NCBI GenBank assembly: GCA_030533445.1
Contig: JARPUW010000032.1
Location: 1 to 64,000 of the forward strand
Length of the DNA: 64,000 nucleotides
Source of the DNA: Cyprinodon diabolis
Lineage: Eukaryota > Chordata > Actinopteri > Cyprinodontiformes > Cyprinodontidae
Direction of reading: 5' to 3'
A program made the translations under genes and the position numbers. Below are positions 1 through 9,500 of the stretch, in pieces; the stretch's first letter is position 1, and each line of letters begins with the position of its first letter. Under the pieces are notes generated by a model, which ran no database searches, had not been told where the DNA came from, and saw only the letters and a list, made by a program, of their open reading frames with translations.

Positions 1-161
1 TTTCACAGTGAGATAATGCCATTTTGGCCTCTGGAGTTGTAACAGACAAACCATTAATGATACAGCCATGATCTTTTCTGGCAATCATCTAGAGCTGAAA
101 ACTAACAATATAAAGTAGATTTGAGCACATGTTTATGGTTCCAAGCTTCAAAACAGAACTT

Positions 162-208
162 GAGGCCAAAACGCTCATTTCACAGTGAGATAATGCCATT
201 TTGGCCTC
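162..208. other. 10-bp inverted repeat spanning the monomer junction (first instance)
   Basis: GAGGCCAAAA (162-171) and TTTTGGCCTC (199-208) are perfect reverse complements separated by 27 bases. Because both arms belong to the consensus, the dyad recurs at nearly every monomer junction of the array. It could form a hairpin or cruciform, or bind a dimeric protein. It is weakened in the P monomers at 355 and 2127 (A168T) and lost after the deleted monomer at 56930. A second, shorter symmetric motif, TCAC-A-GTGA, lies in the loop. Confidence 0.8.
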
Positions 209-531
209 TGGAGTTGTAACAGACAAACCATTAATGATACAGCCATGATCTTTTCTGGCAATCATCTAGAGCTGAAAACGAACAATATAAAGTAGATTTG
301 AGCAGATGTTTATGGTTCCAAGCTTCAAAACAGAAGTTGAGGCCAAAACGCTCATTTCACAGTGAGATAATGCCATTTTGGCCTCTGGAGTTGTAACAGA
401 CAAACCATTAATTATACAGCCATGATCTTTTCTGGCAATCATCTAGTGCTGAAAACTAACAATATAAAGTAGATTTGAGCAGATGTTTTTGGTTCCAAGC
501 TTCAAAACAGAAGTTGAGGCCTAAACGCTCT

Positions 532-708
532 TTTCACAGTGAGATAATGCCATTTTGGCCTCTGGAGTTGTAACAGACAAACCATTAATGATACAGCCAT
601 GATCTTTTCTGGCAATCATCTAGAGCTGAAAACTAACAATATAAAGTAGATTTGAGCAGATGTTTTTGGTTCCAAGCTTCAAAACAGAAGTTGAGGCCAA
701 AACGCTCT
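532..708 (+). repeat. Representative consensus monomer (type C)
   Basis: This 177-bp unit matches the majority base at every recurrently variable site and serves as the coordinate reference. By hand count it has 67 G or C bases (38%). Landmarks: a TCACAGTGA interrupted palindrome at 3-11, ttttggcctc at 22-31, an XbaI site (tctaga) at 88-93, a TATAAAG string at 109-115, a HindIII site (aagctt) at 143-148, gaggccaaaa at 162-171, and the only CpG at 172-173. Recurrent variants concentrate at 121-160 and at 172 and 177, with isolated ones at 7, 16, 29, 55, 59, 65, 75, 93 and 103. The length is 3 x 59, so a reading frame is kept from monomer to monomer, but stop codons recur and no long open frame forms. 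Confidence 0.9.
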
Positions 709-1772
709 TTTCACAGTGAGATAATGCCATTTTGGCCTCTGGAGTTGTAACAGACAAACCATTAATGATACAGCCATGATCTTTTCTGGCAATCATCTAG
801 TGCTGAAAACTAACAATATAAAGTAGATTTGAGCAGATGTTTTTGGTTCCAAGCTTCAAAACAGAAGTTGAGGCCAAAACGCTCTTTTCACAGTGAGATA
901 ATGCCATTTTGGCCTCTGGAGTTGTAACAGACAAACCATTAATGATACAGCCATGATCTTTTCTGGCAATCATCTAGAGCTGAAAACTAACAATATAAAG
1001 TAGATTTGAGCAGATGTTTTTGGTTACAAGCTTCAAAACAGAAGGTTGAGGCCAAAACGCTCTTTTCACAGTGAGATAGTGCCATTTTGGCCTCTGGAGT
1101 TGTAACAGACAAACCATTAATGATACAGCCATGATCTTTTCTGGCAATCATCTAGAGCTGAAAACTAACAATATAAAGTAGATTTGAGCACATGTTTATG
1201 GTTCCAAGCTTCAAAACAGAACTTGAGGCCAAAACGCTCATTTCACAGTGAGATAATGCCATTTTGGCCTCTGGAGTTGTAACAGACAAACCATTAATGA
1301 TACAGCCATGATCTTTTCTGGCAATCATCTAGAGCTGAAAACTAACAATATAAAGTAGATATGAGCAGATGTTTTTGGTTACAAGCTTCAAAACAGAAGT
1401 TGAGGCCAAAACGCTCTTTTCACGGTGAGATAATGCCATTTTGGCCTCTGGAGTTGTAACAGACAAACCATTAATGATACAGCCATGATCTTTTCTGGCA
1501 ATCATCTAGTGCTGAAAACTAACAATATAAAGTAGATTTGAGCAGATGTTTTTGGTTCCAAGCTTCAAAACAGAAGTTGAGGCCAAAACGCTCTTTTCAC
1601 AGTGAGATAATGCCATTTTGGCCTCTGGAGTTGTAACAGACAAACCATTAATGATACAGCCATGATCTTTTCTGGCAATCATCTAGAGCTGAAAACTAAC
1701 AATATAAAGTAGATTTGAGCAGATGTTTTTGGTTACAAGCTTCAAAACAGAAGGTTGAGGCCAAAACGCTCT

Positions 1773-3366
1773 TTTCACAGTGAGATAATGCCATTTTGGC
1801 CTCTGGAGTTGTAACAGACAAACCATTAATGATACAGCCATGATCTTTTCTGGCAATCATCTAGAGCTGAAAACTAACAATATAAAGTAGATTTGAGCAC
1901 ATGTTTATGGTTCCAAGCTTCAAAACAGAACTTGAGGCCAAAACGCTCATTTCACAGTGAGATAATGCCATTTTGGCCTCTGGAGTTGTAACAGACAAAC
2001 CATTAATGATACAGCCATGATCTTTTCTGGCAATCATCTAGAGCTGAAAACGAACAATATAAAGTAGATTTGAGCAGATGTTTATGGTTCCAAGCTTCAA
2101 AACAGAAGTTGAGGCCAAAACGCTCATTTCACAGTGAGATAATGCCATTTTGGCCTCTGGAGTTGTAACAGACAAACCATTAATTATACAGCCATGATCT
2201 TTTCTGGCAATCATCTAGTGCTGAAAACTAACAATATAAAGTAGATTTGAGCAGATGTTTTTGGTTCCAAGCTTCAAAACAGAAGTTGAGGCCTAAACGC
2301 TCTTTTCACAGTGAGATAATGCCATTTTGGCCTCTGGAGTTGTAACAGACAAACCATTAATGATACAGCCATGATCTTTTCTGGCAATCATCTAGAGCTG
2401 AAAACTAACAATATAAAGTAGATTTGAGCAGATGTTTTTGGTTCCAAGCTTCAAAACAGAAGTTGAGGCCAAAACGCTCTTTTCACAGTGAGATAATGCC
2501 ATTTTGGCCTCTGGAGTTGTAACAGACAAACCATTAATGATACAGCCATGATCTTTTCTGGCAATCATCTAGTGCTGAAAACTAACAATATAAAGTAGAT
2601 TTGAGCAGATGTTTTTGGTTCCAAGCTTCAAAACAGAAGTTGAGGCCAAAACGCTCTTTTCACAGTGAGATAATGCCATTTTGGCCTCTGGAGTTGTAAC
2701 AGACAAACCATTAATGATACAGCCATGATCTTTTCTGGCAATCATCTAGAGCTGAAAACTAACAATATAAAGTAGATTTGAGCAGATGTTTTTGGTTACA
2801 AGCTTCAAAACAGAAGGTTGAGGCCAAAACGCTCTTTTCACAGTGAGATAGTGCCATTTTGGCCTCTGGAGTTGTAACAGACAAACCATTAATGATACAG
2901 CCATGATCTTTTCTGGCAATCATCTAGAGCTGAAAACTAACAATATAAAGTAGATTTGAGCACATGTTTATGGTTCCAAGCTTCAAAACAGAACTTGAGG
3001 CCAAAACGCTCATTTCACAGTGAGATAATGCCATTTTGGCCTCTGGAGTTGTAACAGACAAACCATTAATGATACAGCCATGATCTTTTCTGGCAATCAT
3101 CTAGAGCTGAAAACTAACAATATAAAGTAGATATGAGCAGATGTTTTTGGTTACAAGCTTCAAAACAGAAGTTGAGGCCAAAACGCTCTTTTCACGGTGA
3201 GATAATGCCATTTTGGCCTCTGGAGTTGTAACAGACAAACCATTAATGATACAGCCATGATCTTTTCTGGCAATCATCTAGTGCTGAAAACTAACAATAT
3301 AAAGTAGATTTGAGCAGATGTTTTTGGTTCCAAGCTTCAAAACAGAAGTTGAGGCCAAAACGCTCT
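1773..3366 (+). repeat. 10-monomer higher-order repeat, copy 2 (nine monomers)
   Basis: Nine monomers repeat the order of copy 1 (L, F, P, C, T, G, L with A16G, At with C141A, T with A7G). I saw no difference from 1-1594 at any site I scored. The expected tenth monomer, G, is displaced: the next unit is a C-type monomer with C149A. The match therefore breaks at or near 3367. Confidence 0.9.
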
Positions 3367-3721
3367 TTTCACAGTGAGATAATGCCATTTTGGCCTCTGG
3401 AGTTGTAACAGACAAACCATTAATGATACAGCCATGATCTTTTCTGGCAATCATCTAGAGCTGAAAACTAACAATATAAAGTAGATTTGAGCAGATGTTT
3501 TTGGTTCCAAGCTTAAAAACAGAAGTTGAGGCCAAAACGCTCTTTTCACAGTGAGATAATGCCATTTTGGCCTCTGGAGTTGTAACAGACAAACCATTAA
3601 TGATACAGCCATGATCTTTTCTGGCAATCATCTAGAGCTGAAAACTAACAATATAAAGTAGATTTGAGCAGATGTTTTTGGTTACAAGCTTCAAAACAGA
3701 AGGTTGAGGCCAAAACGCTCT
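3367..3721 (+). repeat. Junction monomers between two HOR families
   Basis: Two monomers join the 10-mer repeat to the 8-mer repeat. The first carries C149A, reading aagcttaaaa; this variant appears in only one other monomer, at 37771. The second is an ordinary G monomer (178 bp). The shared rare variant links this junction to the irregular patch at 36.9-38.1 kb. Confidence 0.8.
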
Positions 3722-5138
3722 TTTCACAGTGAGATAATGCCATTTTGGCCTCTGGAGTTGTAACAGACAAACCATTAATGATACAGCCATGATCTTTTCT
3801 GGCAATCATCTAGAGCTGAAAACTAACAATATAAAGTAGATTTGAGCAGATGTTTTTGCTTCCAAGCTTCAAATCAGAAGTTGAGGCCAAAACGCTCATT
3901 TCACAGTGAGATAATGCCATTTTGGCCTCTGGAGTTGTAACAGACAAACCATTAATGATACAGCCATGATCTTTTCTGGCAATCATCTAGTGCTGAAAAC
4001 TAACAATATAAAGTAGATTTGAGCAGATGTTTTTGGTTCCAAGCTTCAAAACAGAAGTTGAGGCCAAAACGCTCTTTTCACAGTGAGATAATGCCATTTT
4101 GGCCTCTGGAGTTGTAACAGACAAACCATTAATGATACAGCCATGATCTTTTCTGGCAATCATCTAGAGCTGAAAACTAACAATATAAAGTAGATTTGAG
4201 CAGATGTTTTTGGTTACAAGCTTCAAAACAGAAGGTTGAGGCCAAAACGCTCTTTTCACAGTGAGATAATGCCATTTTGGCCTCTGGAGTTGTAACAGAC
4301 AAACCATTAATGATACAGCCATGATCTTTTCTGGCAATCATCTAGAGCTGAAAACTAACAATATAAAGTAGATTTGAGCACATGTTTATGGTTCCAAGCT
4401 TCAAAACAGAACTTGAGGCCAAAACGCTCATTTCACAGTGAGATAATGCCATTTTGGCCTCTGGAGTTGTAACAGACAAACCATTAATGATACAGCCATG
4501 ATCTTTTCTGGCAATCATCTAGAGCTGAAAACTAACAATATAAAGTAGATATGAGCAGATGTTTTTGGTTCCAAGCTTCAAAACAGAAGTTGAGGCCAAA
4601 ACGCTCTTTTCACAGTGAGATAATGCCATTTTGGCCTCTGGAGTTGTAACAGACAAACCATTAATGATACAGCCATGATCTTTTCTGGCAATCATCTAGA
4701 GCTGAAAACGAACAATATAAAGTAGATTTGAGCAGATGTTTTTGGTTCCAAGCTTCAAAACAGAAGTTGAGGCCAAAACGCTCTTTTCACAGTGAGATAA
4801 TGCCATTTTGGCCTCTGGAGTTGTAACAGACAAACCATAAATGATACAGCCATGATCTTTTCTGGCAATCATCTAGTGCTGAAAACTAACAATATAAAGT
4901 AGATTTGAGCAGATGTTTTTGGTTCCAAGCTTCAAAACAGAAGTTGAGGCCAAAACGCTCTTTTCACAGTGAGATAATGCCATTTTGGCCTCTGGAGTTG
5001 TAACAGACAAACCATTAATGATACAGCCATGATCTTTTCTGGCAATCATCTAGAGCTGAAAACTAACAATATAAAGTAGATTTGAGCAGATGTTTTTGGT
5101 TCCAAGCTTCAAAACAGAAGTTGAGGCCAAAATGCTCT
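3722..5138 (+). repeat. 8-monomer higher-order repeat, copy 1 (1,417 bp)
   Basis: The order is X, T, G, L, At, Fc, Ta, Cm. The single G monomer gives 8 x 177 + 1 = 1,417 bp. The unit is defined by the X marker gcttccaagcttcaaatcag (starts 3858 and 5275) and the Ta marker cataaatg (4836 and 6253). This 8-mer, whole or in part, is the commonest building block of the left 43 kb: the Ta marker occurs eleven times. Confidence 0.92.
4962..5138 (+). repeat. Cm monomer with its CpG changed to TpG
   Basis: C172T turns aaaacgctc into aaaatgctc at 5133, removing the only CpG of the monomer. The same variant recurs as a fixed HOR position at 6379, 8508, 11170, 17556, 19505, 22167, 23053, 25002, 25888, 27305, 29434, 33513, 35642, 40078 and 42384, and in the 48.6-56.2 kb array. 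A C-to-T change at CpG is what deamination of 5-methylcytosine produces (known); that this caused it here is inference. Confidence 0.85.
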
Positions 5139-6555
5139 TTTCACAGTGAGATAATGCCATTTTGGCCTCTGGAGTTGTAACAGACAAACCATTAATGATA
5201 CAGCCATGATCTTTTCTGGCAATCATCTAGAGCTGAAAACTAACAATATAAAGTAGATTTGAGCAGATGTTTTTGCTTCCAAGCTTCAAATCAGAAGTTG
5301 AGGCCAAAACGCTCATTTCACAGTGAGATAATGCCATTTTGGCCTCTGGAGTTGTAACAGACAAACCATTAATGATACAGCCATGATCTTTTCTGGCAAT
5401 CATCTAGTGCTGAAAACTAACAATATAAAGTAGATTTGAGCAGATGTTTTTGGTTCCAAGCTTCAAAACAGAAGTTGAGGCCAAAACGCTCTTTTCACAG
5501 TGAGATAATGCCATTTTGGCCTCTGGAGTTGTAACAGACAAACCATTAATGATACAGCCATGATCTTTTCTGGCAATCATCTAGAGCTGAAAACTAACAA
5601 TATAAAGTAGATTTGAGCAGATGTTTTTGGTTACAAGCTTCAAAACAGAAGGTTGAGGCCAAAACGCTCTTTTCACAGTGAGATAATGCCATTTTGGCCT
5701 CTGGAGTTGTAACAGACAAACCATTAATGATACAGCCATGATCTTTTCTGGCAATCATCTAGAGCTGAAAACTAACAATATAAAGTAGATTTGAGCACAT
5801 GTTTATGGTTCCAAGCTTCAAAACAGAACTTGAGGCCAAAACGCTCATTTCACAGTGAGATAATGCCATTTTGGCCTCTGGAGTTGTAACAGACAAACCA
5901 TTAATGATACAGCCATGATCTTTTCTGGCAATCATCTAGAGCTGAAAACTAACAATATAAAGTAGATATGAGCAGATGTTTTTGGTTCCAAGCTTCAAAA
6001 CAGAAGTTGAGGCCAAAACGCTCTTTTCACAGTGAGATAATGCCATTTTGGCCTCTGGAGTTGTAACAGACAAACCATTAATGATACAGCCATGATCTTT
6101 TCTGGCAATCATCTAGAGCTGAAAACGAACAATATAAAGTAGATTTGAGCAGATGTTTTTGGTTCCAAGCTTCAAAACAGAAGTTGAGGCCAAAACGCTC
6201 TTTTCACAGTGAGATAATGCCATTTTGGCCTCTGGAGTTGTAACAGACAAACCATAAATGATACAGCCATGATCTTTTCTGGCAATCATCTAGTGCTGAA
6301 AACTAACAATATAAAGTAGATTTGAGCAGATGTTTTTGGTTCCAAGCTTCAAAACAGAAGTTGAGGCCAAAACGCTCTTTTCACAGTGAGATAATGCCAT
6401 TTTGGCCTCTGGAGTTGTAACAGACAAACCATTAATGATACAGCCATGATCTTTTCTGGCAATCATCTAGAGCTGAAAACTAACAATATAAAGTAGATTT
6501 GAGCAGATGTTTTTGGTTCCAAGCTTCAAAACAGAAGTTGAGGCCAAAATGCTCT
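5139..6555 (+). repeat. 8-monomer higher-order repeat, copy 2 (1,417 bp)
   Basis: This tandem copy has the same eight types in the same order as the preceding unit, with all scored markers displaced by exactly 1,417 bp. The next X monomer (6556) is followed not by T but by G2, where the large 5.5-kb block begins. Confidence 0.92.
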
Positions 6556-9500
6556 TTTCACAGTGAGATAATGCCATTTTGGCCTCTGGAGTTGTAACAG
6601 ACAAACCATTAATGATACAGCCATGATCTTTTCTGGCAATCATCTAGAGCTGAAAACTAACAATATAAAGTAGATTTGAGCAGATGTTTTTGCTTCCAAG
6701 CTTCAAATCAGAAGTTGAGGCCAAAACGCTCATTTCACAGTGAGATAATGCCATTTTGGCCTCTGGAGTTGTAACAGACAAACCATTAATGATACAGCCA
6801 TGATCTTTTCTGGCAATCATCTAGAGCTGAAAACTAACAATATAAAGTAGATTTGAGCAGATGTTTTTGGTTACAAGCTTCAAAACATAAGGTTGAGGCC
6901 AAAACGCTCTTTTTCACAGTGAGATAATGCCATTTTGGCCTCTGGAGTTGTAACAGACAAACCATTAATGATACAGCCATGATCTTTTCTGGCAATCATC
7001 TAGAGCTGAAAACTAACAATATAAAGTAGATTTGAGCACATGTTTATGGTTCCAAGCTTCAAAACAGAACTTGAGGCCAAAACGCTCATTTCACAGTGAG
7101 ATAATGCCATTTTGGCCTCTGGAGTTGTAACAGACAAACCATTAATGATACAGCCATGATCTTTTCTGGCAATCATCTAGAGCTGAAAACTAACAATATA
7201 AAGTAGATTTGAGTAGATGTTTTTGGTTCCAAGCTTCAAAACAGAAGTTGAGGCCAAAACGCTCTTTTCACAGTGAGATAATGCCATTTTGGCCTCTGGA
7301 GTTGTAACAGACAAACCATTAATGATACAGCCATGATCTTTTCTGGCAATCATCTAGAGCTGAAAACTAACAATATAAAGTAGATTTGAGCAGATGTTTT
7401 TGGTTACAAGCTTCAAAACAGAAGGTTGAGGCCAAAACGCTCTTTTCACAGTGAGATAATGCCATTTTGGCCTCTGGAGTTGTAACAGACAAACCATTAA
7501 TGATACAGCCATGATCTTTTCTGGCAATCATCTAGAGCTGAAAACTAACAATATAAAGTAGATTTGAGCAGATGTTTTTGGTTACAAGCTTCAAAACAGA
7601 AGGTTGAGGCCAAAACGCTCTTTTCACAGTGAGATAATGCCATTTTGGCCTCTGGAGTTGTAACAGACAAACCATTAATGATACACCCATGATCTTTTCT
7701 GGCAATCATCTAGAGCTGAAAACTAACAATATAAAGTAGATTTGAGCAGATGTTTTTGCTTCCAAGCTTCAAATCAGAAGTTGAGGCCAAAACGCTCATT
7801 TCACAGTGAGATAATGCCATTTTGGCCTCTGGAGTTGTAACAGACAAACCATTAATGATACAGCCATGATCTTTTCTGGCAATCATCTAGTGCTGAAAAC
7901 TAACAATATAAAGTAGATTTGAGCAGATGTTTTTGGTTCCAAGCTTCAAAACAGAAGTTGAGGCCAAAACGCTCTTTTCACAGTGAGATAATGCCATTTT
8001 GGCCTCTGGAGTTGTAACAGACAAACCATTAATGATACAGCCATGATCTTTTCTGGCAATCATCTAGAGCTGAAAACTAACAATATAAAGTAGATTTGAG
8101 CAGATGTTTTTGGTTACAAGCTTCAAAACAGAAGGTTGAGGCCAAAACGCTCTTTTCACAGTGAGATAATGCCATTTTGGCCTCTGGAGTTGTAACAGAC
8201 AAACCATTAATGATACAGCCATGATCTTTTCTGGCAATCATCTAGAGCTGAAAACTAACAATATAAAGTAGATTTGAGCACATGTTTATGGTTCCAAGCT
8301 TCAAAACAGAACTTGAGGCCAAAACGCTCATTTCACAGTGAGATAATGCCATTTTGGCCTCTGGAGTTGTAACAGACAAACCATTAATGATACAGCCATG
8401 ATCTTTTCTGGCAATCATCTAGTGCTGAAAACTAACAATATAAAGTAGATTTGAGCAGATGTTTTTGGTTCCAAGCTTCAAAACAGAAGTTGAGGCCAAA
8501 ACGCTCTTTTCACAGTGAGATAATGCCATTTTGGCCTCTGGAGTTGTAACAGACAAACCATTAATGATACAGCCATGATCTTTTCTGGCAATCATCTAGA
8601 GCTGAAAACTAACAATATAAAGTAGATTTGAGCAGATGTTTTTGGTTCCAAGCTTCAAAACAGAAGTTGAGGCCAAAATGCTCTTTTCACAGTGAGATAA
8701 TGCCATTTTGGCCTCTGGAGTTGTAACAGACAAACCATTAATGATACAGCCATGATCTTTTCTGGCAATCATCTAGTGCTGAAAACTAACAATATAAAGT
8801 AGATTTGAGCAGATGTTTTTGGTTCCAAGCTTCAAAACAGAAGTTGAGGCCAAAACGCTCTTTTCACAGTGAGATAATGCCATTTTGGCCTCTGGAGTTG
8901 TAACAGACAAACCATTAATGATACAGCCATGATCTTTTCTGGCAATCATCTAGAGCTGAAAACTAACAATATAAAGTAGATTTGAGCAGATGTTTTTGGT
9001 TACAAGCTTCAAAACAGAAGGTTGAGGCCAAAACGCTCTTTTCACAGTGAGATAGTGCCATTTTGGCCTCTGGAGTTGTAACAGACAAACCATTAATGAT
9101 ACAGCCATGATCTTTTCTGGCAATCATCTAGAGCTGAAAACTAACAATATAAAGTAGATTTGAGCAGATGTTTTTGGTTACAAGCTTCAAAACAGAAGGT
9201 TGAGGCCAAAACGCTCATTTCACAGTGAGATAATGCCATTTTGGCCTCTGGAGTTGTAACAGACAAACCATTAATGATACAGCCATGATCTTTTCTGGCA
9301 ATCATCTAGAGCTGAAAACTAACAATATAAAGTAGATTTGAGCAGATGTTTTTGGTTACAAGCTTCAAAACAGAAGGTTGAGGCCAAAACGCTCTTTTCA
9401 CAGTGAGATAATGCCATTTTGGCCTCTGGAGTTGTAACAGACAAACCATTAATGATACAGCCATGATCTTTTCTGGCAATCATCTAGTGCTGAAAACTAA

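Larger units (their letters stand above)
1..1772 (+). repeat. 10-monomer higher-order repeat, copy 1 (1,772 bp)
   Basis: The order of types is L, F (T103G+T135A+T177A), P (G59T+A93T+A168T), C, T, G, L with A16G, At with C141A, T with A7G, G. Two G monomers add 2 bp to 10 x 177. Markers recur 1,772 bp later: the P-type attatacagc at 411 and 2183, gaggcctaaac at 516 and 2288, and cacggtg at 1421 and 3193. The window begins exactly at a monomer start in my phase, so this unit may extend to the left. Confidence 0.9.

Noticed and set aside
4..10. CACAGTG, identical to the heptamer of V(D)J recombination signals, in almost every monomer
   Set aside because: No nonamer-like sequence lies 12 or 23 bases away on either strand, so it is a chance 7-base match repeated by the array.
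137..147. GGTTCCAAGCT resembles an RNA polymerase III B box, raising a tRNA-derived origin
   Set aside because: Key positions differ (C for G at the sixth base), no convincing A box lies at the right distance upstream, and many monomers mutate this site (C141A, C142T, G138C). A short chance match is likelier.
271..290. Possible CENP-B box around the TTCG created on the minus strand by T103G
   Set aside because: The remainder of the motif (an A four bases later and CGGG) is absent. No CGGG or CCCG occurs in any monomer type I read.
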